Below, in pieces: positions 27,962 through 36,453 of a DNA stretch of 64,000 nucleotides. Below the pieces are notes generated by a model that was given only the letters and a program-made list of their open reading frames with translations, did not search any database and was not told the DNA's origin. A program made the translations under genes and the position numbers. The stretch lies in the NCBI RefSeq assembly GCF_000286075.1, contig NZ_AJTZ01000005.1:1240001-1304000 (forward strand). Direction: 5' to 3'. Position 1 is the stretch's first letter, and each line of letters begins with the position of its first letter. Source of the DNA: Streptococcus ratti FA-1 = DSM 20564. Its GTDB lineage: Bacteria; Bacillota; Bacilli; Lactobacillales; Streptococcaceae.

Positions 27962-28022
27962 ACTGTCTTGATTATTTTTGTGCCTTTATTATAAAACGCT
28001 TACAAAAAATAATTAAGACAGT
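27962..28022 (-). promoter_or_regulatory. Sorbitol operon promoter inside an inverted repeat, with cre-like site
   Basis: -10 TATAAT (27988-27993) lies between two 18-bp arms with one mismatch (27962-27979 and 28005-28022; on the plus strand the first reads ACTGTCTTGATTATTTTT). Between them TTGTAAGCGTTTTAT resembles a CcpA cre site. The -35 (TTAATT) is poor, fitting an activator-dependent promoter. Confidence 0.65.
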
Positions 28023-28095
28023 CTTTTTCTATGGCTGACAAAATTTTGTGTACTAATTAAAACAGTCCAACCCTATAAATAACTAACAGCAGATA

Positions 28096-28198
28096 ATACT
28101 CAATGACAATCAAAATTAGACTAGGCGGCGCAGATGCAGATAGAACTGTCTTCATCAAATCAAGGCAACAAGGTTTGAGCTTGATTTTCGAAGAGTAT
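28096..28198. repeat. RUP-like intergenic repeat, copy 2
   Basis: 103 bp, same orientation and ends as copy 1 (ATACTCAATGACAATCAAA...TTTTCGAAGAGTAT) and similar in the middle (CGCAGATGCAGATAGAACTG). Confidence 0.75.
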
Positions 28199-28213
28199 AA
28201 AGACTTCAATCAA

Positions 28214-28245
28214 ACAAAAAAGAGAACCACGGTGAGTGATTCTCT
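28214..28245 (-). terminator. pgi terminator
   Basis: AGAGAATCAC/GTGGTTCTCT stem and a TTTTTTG tail on the minus strand. Confidence 0.85.
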
Positions 28246-28264
28246 GCCATATAAGCTTACTTGA

Positions 28265-29614
28265 TTAAAGGCGTTTATTAAGTTCGGCACCCAAATCTTC
28301 AAAGCCCGGTTTACCAAGAAGGGCAAACATGTTTTTCTTATATGCCTCAACACCCGGCTGGTCAAATGGATTAACTCCATTGAGATAGCCTGAAAGGGCG
28401 ATCGCAAGCTCAAAGAAATAGATAGTGTAGCCAAGTGTGAACTCATCTTGTTCAGGAATAGTCAGATAAGTATTTGGCACACCGCCGTCTGTATGGGCAA
28501 GAAGCACACCATCAGTAGCTTTTTTGTTAACAAAGTCAACATCCTTGCCTTGAAGGTAGCCAAGACCATCAAGATCTTCTGCCGATTCCGGCACAAGGAT
28601 GTTCTTGCGCGGTTTATCCACACGGATAACTGTTTCAAATAAATTGCGGTAGCCTTCTTGGATGAACTGACCCAATGAGTGAAGGTCCGTTGAAAAGTTA
28701 GCTGATGTTGGGTAGATGCCTTTTTGATCCTTGCCTTCTGATTCACCAGCTAACTGTTTCCACCATTCGCTGAAATATTGCAGTGTAGGTTCATAATTAG
28801 CCAGAACTTCTGTCACATAGCCTTTTCTGTAAAGGATATTGCGAATCACAGCATATTGATAAGCTTCGTTTTCAGCAATCTTGTCTGACGAATAGTCCTT
28901 GCGCGCAGCATTGGCCCCTTCCATCAATTTTGTGATGTCCGCACCGCTTGCTGCAATTGGAAGAAGCCCAACCGGTGTCAAGACGGTGAAGCGTCCGCCC
29001 ACGCTGTCTGGAACAACGAAAGTCTCCCAGCCGTTGGCATCCGCTTCAACCTTAACGGCACCTTTCGCTTTGTCAGTAGTAGCATAAATACGCTTGTTTG
29101 CCTCTTCTTGACCGTATTTTTTAATCAAGAGATCTTTGAAAACGCGGAAGGCAATCGCCGGTTCAGTTGTTGTCCCAGATTTTGAAATGACATTGACTGA
29201 GAAATCTTTATCAGCAACGTAGTCTACAAGGTCAGCAAGGTAATTTGAAGAAATTGAATTTCCAGCATAAAGAATTTGCGGTGCCTTGCGGTCTTCTGCC
29301 TTTTGCAGGTTAACAAATGAATTGTTTAAAAAATCAATGGCTGCTCTGGCACCGAGGTAAGAGCCGCCAATGCCGATAACCACAAGCACATCACTGTCAG
29401 CCTGGATTTTAGCAGCCGCTTTTTGAATGCGGGCAAATTCTTCCTTATCGTAATCTTCCGGCAGATTGAGCCAGCCAGTCATTTCCGCACCTGGTCCGGT
29501 ACCATTGCGGAGAGCTGCATCTGCAGCTGTCACATGCATTTGCAGATAGTCCACTTCGTGCGGTGCTACAAATTGATCCAATACTTTAGAATAATCAAAT
29601 GTAATATGTGTCAT
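28265..29614 (-). CDS. pgi: Glucose-6-phosphate isomerase
   Basis: 449 residues, the normal length for Firmicutes. Family signatures include [30 protein letters not shown] and the C-terminal [16 protein letters not shown]. It interconverts glucose 6-phosphate and fructose 6-phosphate. Monocistronic, with ATG behind AGGAG, a good promoter at 29650-29678 and a terminator before the RUP-like repeat. Confidence 0.97.
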   Translation of the reverse strand: MTHITFDYSKVLDQFVAPHEVDYLQMHVTAADAALRNGTGPGAEMTGWLNLPEDYDKEEFARIQKAAAKIQADSDVLVVIGIGGSYLGARAAIDFLNNSFVNLQKAEDRKAPQILYAGNSISSNYLADLVDYVADKDFSVNVISKSGTTTEPAIAFRVFKDLLIKKYGQEEANKRIYATTDKAKGAVKVEADANGWETFVVPDSVGGRFTVLTPVGLLPIAASGADITKLMEGANAARKDYSSDKIAENEAYQYAVIRNILYRKGYVTEVLANYEPTLQYFSEWWKQLAGESEGKDQKGIYPTSANFSTDLHSLGQFIQEGYRNLFETVIRVDKPRKNILVPESAEDLDGLGYLQGKDVDFVNKKATDGVLLAHTDGGVPNTYLTIPEQDEFTLGYTIYFFELAIALSGYLNGVNPFDQPGVEAYKKNMFALLGKPGFEDLGAELNKRL

Positions 29615-29649
29615 GTCAATACTCTCCTGTAAATTTCAGTTTCTTTACT

Positions 29650-29678
29650 ATCATACTCTTTTGTAAGGGTTTTTTCAA
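29650..29678 (-). promoter_or_regulatory. pgi promoter
   Basis: -35 TTGAAA (29673-29678), 17 nt, -10 TATGAT (29650-29655). Confidence 0.7.
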
Positions 29679-29753
29679 TGGTTTTGAGTAGAATTTCACA
29701 AAAAAGAAAAAATCACTTTTCTTTCTGAAAATCACTTAAAATTTCCTGCTGTT

Positions 29754-30371
29754 TTATGAAAGTGACTTGATGATTTCCACCCTTGTAATAACGCCGTCTT
29801 TCATGCTGTCAACCCGCAAGGCAACATCGTTCAAATAAACAGCCGCACCAATGGTGACGTGTTTTTCCTCGGCTTCCAAATGCCGTACGACAAAATCTCT
29901 TAGCAGCTCACCCTTTTGGCCTTTCAGATTAACACGCGCTAAAACATTGGCAATTTTAACCTTTTGACTTCCCCGAACAATAATATTAGTCGAATCATCA
30001 AAATTAGTAAAAAGATATTTCCGCGTCGCAAACAAGACAGAGATAGCCAAAATACTCCACAAAGAATCAAGACTAGTGCTTTGATCTACAACAACATGTC
30101 TGGCGATTGCAAAGAGCAGCACCTCAATGATGGTAGCGGAGGTATGCTTGCTCAGCATTTTTATCAACTCCACACCGATGGCAATGCTCATGGCCTGATT
30201 GAGAAAATTGTGCAGATAGGTTTCAATAGACCCTTGAGAATTAAAAATGCCCAGAATATCCACAGCTAGGAAAAAAGTGGAAACAAGAAGAACAATCATT
30301 AAAATCAGAGAAATCAAGATCTCAACATAAAATGACATCTCATAAAAGCTTACCTGTAAAAACTTTCGCAT
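29754..30371 (-). CDS. PsiE-like membrane protein
   Basis: 205 residues. About four hydrophobic segments in the first 125 residues include the stretch ELIKMLSKHTSATIIEVLLFAIARHVVV, reminiscent of the PsiE (phosphate-starvation-inducible) family. A soluble C-terminal domain (about 135-205, ending DGVITRVEIIKSLS) resembles the small ligand- or transporter-associated domains found behind ion transporters. Function unknown. The AGGAGG site is immediately preceded by the second repeat array, which forms its leader. No terminator is obvious downstream. Confidence 0.6.
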   Translation of the reverse strand: MRKFLQVSFYEMSFYVEILISLILMIVLLVSTFFLAVDILGIFNSQGSIETYLHNFLNQAMSIAIGVELIKMLSKHTSATIIEVLLFAIARHVVVDQSTSLDSLWSILAISVLFATRKYLFTNFDDSTNIIVRGSQKVKIANVLARVNLKGQKGELLRDFVVRHLEAEEKHVTIGAAVYLNDVALRVDSMKDGVITRVEIIKSLS

Positions 30372-30385
30372 AGAACCTCCTTTTA

Positions 30386-30764
30386 TTAAGATACTAAGGG
30401 CGTTTCAAATCCGTATAAAAACAGGAAACGGACGCCGTGTCGCTAAGACACAAGGACCTTTATCTTTTTTACTAGGATTTTAGCCCGTGTTCAGTTATTA
30501 AGATACGGCAGAGGACTGTTATCTAAGTGCTTCTCACTTGATAACAAACGAGGCTGGGCGCAAAGGGCGTTAGCGAGCAAAAGCAAAATAAGCGGTAAGT
30601 CAGAAATCTGAGATTTCGTTGACGCACCCTCGTCAGGACGACTAGAACTCTCAATGCCTGCAAGGCGCAGAGAGTTCAGACGTCTACGACGAATTTAAAA
30701 CCAAGAGGCTCAGGACTCTAGGAGAAGCTATCTTTTTGCACAGGGTCGTAGCCGTGTTCAGTTA
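30386..30764. repeat. Second array of the modular repeat, two units
   Basis: Units 30386-30497 and 30498-30764, with the same ends as at 24220-24781. The second begins like unit two of the first array (GGCAGAGGA...GTTATCTAAGTGCTTCTC) and ends like unit three, so it is a recombined form. Bases 30580-30764 match 24597-24781 with one difference seen. The array stands just upstream of the Shine-Dalgarno of the PsiE-like gene. Confidence 0.85.
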
Positions 30765-30794
30765 AACGCTTTCTTAAAAAGAAAATTTTATTCT

Positions 30795-30800
30795 ATTATA
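30795..30800 (-). promoter_or_regulatory. -10 box upstream of the second repeat array
   Basis: TATAAT on the minus strand. If used, the PsiE-like gene has a leader of about 415 nt made almost wholly of the repeat array. No clear -35. Confidence 0.4.
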
Positions 30801-30839
30801 ACTGATATTGAGCGGAAAAGATAGGTTTTCAAAACAAAA

Positions 30840-30872
30840 GAAAAGTGCTAAATCATTCAGCACCTTTAATTT
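30840..30872 (-). terminator. Terminator downstream of ffs
   Basis: AAAGGTGCT and AGCACTTTT arms followed by CTTTTGTTTTG on the minus strand. Confidence 0.65.
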
Positions 30873-30920
30873 TTATTGAAAATTGATTATTAGCTATTTA
30901 CTCTATCATAATATAAAAAT

Positions 30921-30993
30921 AGAGCACACACCTGACATCGCTTAGGGCTGCTGGATTCCTCCCCTGACCCGCTTCACGCACAGATGTTGCTCC
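30921..30993 (-). ncRNA. ffs: Signal recognition particle RNA (small cytoplasmic RNA)
   Basis: The minus strand holds the universally conserved SRP domain IV: GGGTCAGGGGAGGAATCCAGCAGCCC, here split as GGGTCAG, GGAA and AGCAGCCC around a short loop. Outer strands pair (GGAGCA near the 5' end with TGTGCTCT near the 3' end), giving the rod shape of the 4.5S-like RNA. It binds Ffh and targets nascent membrane proteins. A strong promoter (31000-31028) sets the 5' end; the 3' end is approximate. Location next to tadA is usual for streptococci. Confidence 0.93.
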
Positions 30994-30999
30994 AAAAGT

Positions 31000-31028
31000 A
31001 TTATAACATAGATTGAGAAAACTGCCAA
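31000..31028 (-). promoter_or_regulatory. ffs promoter
   Basis: -35 TTGGCA (31023-31028), 17 nt, -10 TATAAT (31000-31005). It begins 2 nt after the tadA stop codon. Confidence 0.85.
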
Positions 31029-31029
31029 C

Positions 31030-31500
31030 TTAAGACTTTCGTCTTTTTCTAAAGAAATCTTGCATAATCCTAGCACATTCTTCTTCAAGGATCCCTGTCT
31101 CTACTTCCACACGGTGATTGAGACGCCCATCAGTCAGAATATCATAGAGGCTGCCGGCAGCACCAAATTTCTGATTAGCAGCGCCGTAGATGACCTTCGG
31201 GATGCGGGCAAGCCCAATGGCTCCGCTGCACATGACACAGGGCTCAATGGTCACAAAGAGGGTACTGTCCAATAAACGCCAGTTATCCTCGACAGCATTG
31301 GCCTGGTTGATGGCCATAATTTCAGCATGCATAACGGCCTGATTGAGTTCCTCACGCGCATTGTGGCCACGACCGATGATACGACCGTCCTTGACAATGA
31401 CACAGCCGATAGGAATTTCTTCTTTGGCTAATGATTTTTGTGCTTCCTTGAGAGCCTCTGCCATGAAAGATTCTTTTTCTTCCTGAGTGAAATCCGTCAT
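31030..31500 (-). CDS. tadA: tRNA-specific adenosine deaminase
   Basis: 156 residues. Zinc and catalytic residues of the deaminase fold are present: His58-Ala-Glu60, and Cys88-x-x-Cys91 in PCVMCSG. It makes inosine at the wobble position of tRNA-Arg(ACG). Its ATG shares a base with the stop of the MBL gene upstream (TGATG), so both are co-translated. Directly followed by ffs. Confidence 0.95.
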   Translation of the reverse strand: MTDFTQEEKESFMAEALKEAQKSLAKEEIPIGCVIVKDGRIIGRGHNAREELNQAVMHAEIMAINQANAVEDNWRLLDSTLFVTIEPCVMCSGAIGLARIPKVIYGAANQKFGAAGSLYDILTDGRLNHRVEVETGILEEECARIMQDFFRKRRKS

Positions 31501-32276
31501 CAGTAATCACCGATCTCCCATGATTTATGAGGTTCTGCCAATTCTACTGGAATACCATTGGAGTGGGTCTCCGTCTGGCTTCTGAGGATTTCCAGATGGC
31601 TGTCTGAATCGATGCCTGCTGGCGCTACTGGCGGCATATGGGTCAAGACCAGCCGTTTGACTTTAGCCGCGCTAGCGATTTCTCCAGCTTCCTTGGTGGT
31701 CAAATGGGCTATGTGATTTTCATTACCTTCATAAAGGTAAACATCCGCCAAAAAGAGGTCAGCGCCTGCGGCGAATTGATCCAAACCGTCAAAATAACCT
31801 GTATCACCTGTGAAAACAAAGACCTGTCCTGTCGCACGCTCTACGATACGAAAAGCATAGCAAGGCACAGGGTGCACTGTCTTGATGAAGGTAATATCAA
31901 AAGGTCCAATTTGCTGCACGCCCTTAACGTCATAAGCAATCCCTTGAGATACACCCTCAAGGCTCAGTTTGCTAAACTCATAGGCATCTTCGTCGTGACC
32001 ATAGATAGGCAAGACTTTAGGCTCCCAGAGATGCTTAGGATAGAGCTGGAAATAGTGGCGCAAGACACCCAAATCAGCTACATGGTCAGGGTGATAGTGA
32101 GAAATGATAACCGCGTCCAAGTCCAGCGGACTGATTTCTTTTTCCAGTTCATTGAGAGCACGGCTGCCGCAATCGATTAGCAGCTGAAAACCATCTTGTC
32201 CTGTCAAGAGATAAGAGGTCGTGCCGCCGTCTTTGTAAGGGTAAGCTCCCCAGCAGCCAATGGTTGTTAACTTCAT
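31500..32276 (-). CDS. MBL-fold metallo-hydrolase
   Basis: 258 residues with the metal-binding HYHPDH motif (HxHxDH) near residue 60, and further His/Asp ligands (TGDTGYF, LTHMPP). It resembles the YhfI/RNase Z-like branch of MBL proteins; the substrate is not known. It forms a two-gene unit with tadA. ATG behind GAAGGTG. Confidence 0.8.
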   Translation of the reverse strand: MKLTTIGCWGAYPYKDGGTTSYLLTGQDGFQLLIDCGSRALNELEKEISPLDLDAVIISHYHPDHVADLGVLRHYFQLYPKHLWEPKVLPIYGHDEDAYEFSKLSLEGVSQGIAYDVKGVQQIGPFDITFIKTVHPVPCYAFRIVERATGQVFVFTGDTGYFDGLDQFAAGADLFLADVYLYEGNENHIAHLTTKEAGEIASAAKVKRLVLTHMPPVAPAGIDSDSHLEILRSQTETHSNGIPVELAEPHKSWEIGDY

Positions 32277-32339
32277 AAAAAAACACCTTCTTTATTTTCT
32301 GTTTGCTTTATTATAGCAAATTTCCTGCAACAACTAAAC

Positions 32340-32379
32340 AAAGGCCTGCTTCCAAGTATATTTTTGAAACAGACCCTGT
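32340..32379 (-). terminator. Terminator after the DUF218 gene
   Basis: AGGGTCTGTTTC and GGAAGCAGGCCT arms, then TTTGTTTAG on the minus strand. Confidence 0.6.
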
Positions 32380-32385
32380 AAGTGT

Positions 32386-33396
32386 TTATCTAAAGTATCT
32401 CAACATTAAAAGTCCTATAACGACAGTATAAATGGCAATAAAGACCCATTTGAGACGGACAGCAAGCGCTGCAAATTCCCGAATAAAAGCACTGGGAATA
32501 TAATAGCCAGCTGTCGAACAGCCTAAGCCATCTCCGGCCATATGCAGCTGACGGGCATAGACACTGGTCCGAAAAACATGATAGGCATTGGTGACAAAGA
32601 GAAAACGAGGACGGCTCATCTCTTTTTCGGCCAGCTGTTTTGAAAACAAGAGATTTTGATAGGTTGAGCGTGATTGCTCTTCCAACAGAACTTTATTGCT
32701 GGGAATATCTCCTTGCTGTCTAATATAGGCAGCAATGGCCTTGGCTTCTGAAACCTCTTCGTCAGGGCCCTGACCGCCGCTTGCAATCAGCTTGGCTCTG
32801 GGATTGCTGGATTTTCGAAAAACCTCAAGTGCCTTATCAATCCGTTTTTGCAGCAAGGGTGTTACTTCTTTGCCCTTCATCAGTCCTGCACCATGAATGA
32901 TAATGAAATCATAGTGCTTATTTTTAGGAATGATGAGATACAAAAGGGAGTACAGCATAAAAGCAACAAACGATATGCCAAAAAGTAAAAAAGTAAATAT
33001 TATCAGAAAGTAAATAAGATAGAAAAAACTATTTTGCGGCAGATTTGTCAAAAAGGATGAGCCTAGGTAAATGAAAAGAAAGAAGCCTACGATACTAAGT
33101 CCCAGCAAAAGGGATAAAAAATTAGTTTTTGATCGCCCTTCTTTTTTCAAAAGAATAAAACCGTTGTAAATGAGAAATAAGCCGCCAAAAAAGATAAAGG
33201 CAGGAACCATCAGAAATCCCAGTACAAAGATTAAATAAGCTGTTGTATAGCCCTGACGGTAGAAAAAGCTAACAGCCGTAACATAGGCAAAAAACAAAAA
33301 GATAATTAAAAGAACGGGATTAATCAAACTGCGGGCATCATGATATATGGAAAAAGCCAGCAAAATAAAAAGTATCAGTGTAATGGCTTCTAACAT
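32386..33396 (-). CDS. YdcF/DUF218-family membrane protein
   Basis: 336 residues. Five or so N-terminal membrane segments (to about residue 165) are followed by the DUF218 domain (DFIIIHGAGLMKG, SGGQGPDE, VTNAYHVFRT) and a final C-terminal membrane helix. Relatives include YdcF and SanA/ElyC, linked to envelope integrity and peptidoglycan precursor handling; the exact role is unknown. It lies 29 nt downstream of a 31-codon peptide gene and probably shares its transcript. Confidence 0.85.
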   Translation of the reverse strand: MLEAITLILFILLAFSIYHDARSLINPVLLIIFLFFAYVTAVSFFYRQGYTTAYLIFVLGFLMVPAFIFFGGLFLIYNGFILLKKEGRSKTNFLSLLLGLSIVGFFLFIYLGSSFLTNLPQNSFFYLIYFLIIFTFLLFGISFVAFMLYSLLYLIIPKNKHYDFIIIHGAGLMKGKEVTPLLQKRIDKALEVFRKSSNPRAKLIASGGQGPDEEVSEAKAIAAYIRQQGDIPSNKVLLEEQSRSTYQNLLFSKQLAEKEMSRPRFLFVTNAYHVFRTSVYARQLHMAGDGLGCSTAGYYIPSAFIREFAALAVRLKWVFIAIYTVVIGLLMLRYFR

Positions 33397-33425
33397 CGCT
33401 TCTCCTTAAAAGTCTTCTGCAAAAA

Positions 33426-33521
33426 TCACATACAATACCAACAGACGATTAAGGTCAGCAGGATTAAATCACAAAGCATAAAAATTAAAATCAAGTATTT
33501 TAAGCAATCGGCCTTTGTCAT
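33426..33521 (-). CDS. Hydrophobic 31-residue peptide, new small ORF
   Basis: Too short for usual gene calling but well formed: ATG at 33519-33521 is preceded 8 nt away by a perfect AAGGAGG, the best ribosome binding site type in the window. It encodes MTKADCLKYL followed by a continuous hydrophobic helix and ends VCWYCM. Four Cys in 31 residues include a C-terminal CxxC. It could be a small membrane regulator, an accessory to the DUF218 protein 29 nt downstream, or a toxin-like peptide. No antisense RNA promoter was noticed. Confidence 0.55.
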   Translation of the reverse strand: MTKADCLKYLILIFMLCDLILLTLIVCWYCM

Positions 33522-33808
33522 CAATGAATCCTCCTTCGCTGTTAAGTTTATTTTGGGGCTAAATCATCAGCTCCCTTGGTGGTTACCTTTATTTTACCGG
33601 AAAATTCATAAACTAAACTTACACTTTTGTAAGCTGATAGGCTGTGCTAAACAGTTAAGCAGAAAATCAAAGCTACTTGCAAAAACTGCTGACGAATTCT
33701 CAGAGATTTTGGCTGATAACTAAAAGACCGGAGCAGCTCCCACAAATGGAATTTTGCTCCAGCCAAAGCAGGCAGCCCTGCTTATATATAATATATTTTC
33801 GATGGTAA
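33522..33808 (-). other. Leader region with dyad, and tgt-side terminators
   Basis: The dyad CTTACA-CTTT-TGTAAG (33618-33633) lies upstream of a TAAAAT hexamer and may be an operator for the peptide/DUF218 unit. On the tgt side two hairpins, AGCAGG/CCTGCT (33767-33782) and GGAGCA/TGCTCC (33730-33760, followed by GGTCTTTT), probably end tgt transcription. No gene seen; the frame 33700-33882 lacks a ribosome binding site. Confidence 0.5.
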
Positions 33809-34987
<1,179 letters not shown>

Positions 34988-35100
34988 TTAACCTTATAAA
35001 TTTTATCAAAAAAGCAGACAGATGTCATTAAGCAGCTCTGGATAATATCTCCCCTTCATAAATTACCGAAAAATCGACTTGCCCATTTTGATAAGAATTA

Positions 35101-35204
35101 ATACTCAAAGAAAATCAAAATCAGACTAGGCGACGAGCCGCAGGTAGTACTAGAGTACGGCAATGCGAAGTTAACGATGTATTATTTTGATTTTCAAAGA
35201 GTAT
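35101..35204. repeat. RUP-like intergenic repeat, copy 3
   Basis: 104 bp with ends ATACTCAAAGAAAATCAAA and TTTTCAAAGAGTAT. Its middle (GAGCCGCAGGTAGTACTAGAGTACGGCAA, quoted here as GAGCCGCAGG and GTACGGCAA) differs from copies 1 and 2, so at least two subtypes exist. Confidence 0.75.
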
Positions 35205-35231
35205 AAAAAGCTGAGAAAATTTTCCCAGCTT
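35205..35231 (-). terminator. Terminator of the CoA-binding protein gene
   Basis: AAGCTGGGAAAA/TTTTCTCAGCTT stem and a TTTTTATA tail on the minus strand. Confidence 0.8.
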
Positions 35232-35266
35232 GATAAATCAGATGCTATCGAAAACAATGTTGCCGC

Positions 35267-35695
35267 CTATCCCATCTTTTGGTATTCAATCTTAATACAC
35301 TTGTCCATCACAATCTGATTGCGGCCGGCAGAGCGTAATATCTCTTCTGCTTCTTGACTTTGCAGACCCAATTGTGCCCAAAAGACATCCGCATCTGTTT
35401 CAAGGAAATCCTTGGCAACATCTGCTAAAAATTCACTGCGGCGAAAGACATCTACAATATCAATATGTTCAGGAATATCCTGCAGGCGGGCATAAACGAT
35501 TTCACCTAAAATATGCTCTCCTGCTGCCCGTGGATTGACAGGAATAATTTTATAACCAGCAGTTTGCAGCACTTGAGAAACTTTATAAGCAGCAGTTTCT
35601 TCCCGAGCAGATAAACCAACCACTGCAATGGTCTTAGCTTTTTTTAAATAATCAAAAATGACATCTTGACTGGGGTTTTCAAATTGATAAGTCAT
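35267..35695 (-). CDS. CoA-binding domain protein (YccU type)
   Basis: 142 residues forming a single Rossmann-like CoA_binding_2 domain, with KTIAVVGLSAREETAAYKV and KIIPVNPRAAGEHILGE. Such stand-alone domains are widespread and of unknown role. ATG behind AGGAGG. It follows the lipoprotein and polA genes in the same direction (18 nt gap), so it may belong to the polA operon. Confidence 0.85.
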   Translation of the reverse strand: MTYQFENPSQDVIFDYLKKAKTIAVVGLSAREETAAYKVSQVLQTAGYKIIPVNPRAAGEHILGEIVYARLQDIPEHIDIVDVFRRSEFLADVAKDFLETDADVFWAQLGLQSQEAEEILRSAGRNQIVMDKCIKIEYQKMG

Positions 35696-35713
35696 AAATG
35701 ACCTCCTGTAACA

Positions 35714-36451
35714 TTATTTTTTTGAAATCTGATATAAAATATCCTTTAGATGGCCAATCGCCTCTTTTAGATTGGCTTTTGTTGATTTCTTGCTTGAGGC
35801 TAAAGGAAAAATAATAGCTCCTACCACCACAGAATCATCAAAATTCCCTGTATTTTCCAAGCGATAAAACGTCAATCGGGAAGAATTGTTGGAAGTATTT
35901 TTCTCATAACCAACATGCCACTCTTGATTTTCGATGGTGATTTTAGTTTCTTTGCTAAAATAATGCAAGTCTTTTTTCAGCCGTTCTGACAATTCTTGCT
36001 CCGTCAAAACATGACCGCCATCTAAAGGCGACTGACTATAAGCATTTAAAGTGTAGAGCTGTACTATAAAAGTAGAATCATGTTCTCTGGCATCATAAAC
36101 AAGGTCTCTATCTTTATCTTTTGTATTAACATTTAAGGTCCAAAGGTCGGGCTTTTCATACCAACGGTAGTGGTGTTTTACTTCTCCATTAATATCTGTC
36201 TCGACTAGTCCATTTCTAGCAGATTCAAGACGGGCATCCTTTAAAAAATCATATTTAGGAGGGTTCTGATTGACAATAAGTCTTTTGCTGTTAGCTAAGT
36301 CTTGAAATTCTTTCTGACTGATTTCTTTGACTGATTTGACCTGATGATTGGATTTAGAAGAGTGTTTAGAAGACTGCTTAGTACAAGCACTGCAAACAAT
36401 CAACAAGAGGCAACACAATCCTAAAATGATACTTTTCTTTTTCATTTTCAT
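35714..36451 (-). CDS. Putative lipoprotein of unknown function
   Basis: 245 residues. A signal peptide ends in a lipobox around Cys23 (LLIVCSAC), then a Lys/Ser/His-rich linker. The mature domain (about 45-245) has mixed alpha/beta character and no motif I recognise. It should be anchored on the outer face of the membrane. It begins 2 nt after polA, so it is probably co-transcribed. Confidence 0.7.
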   Translation of the reverse strand: MKMKKKSIILGLCCLLLIVCSACTKQSSKHSSKSNHQVKSVKEISQKEFQDLANSKRLIVNQNPPKYDFLKDARLESARNGLVETDINGEVKHHYRWYEKPDLWTLNVNTKDKDRDLVYDAREHDSTFIVQLYTLNAYSQSPLDGGHVLTEQELSERLKKDLHYFSKETKITIENQEWHVGYEKNTSNNSSRLTFYRLENTGNFDDSVVVGAIIFPLASSKKSTKANLKEAIGHLKDILYQISKK

Positions 36452-36453
36452 TT

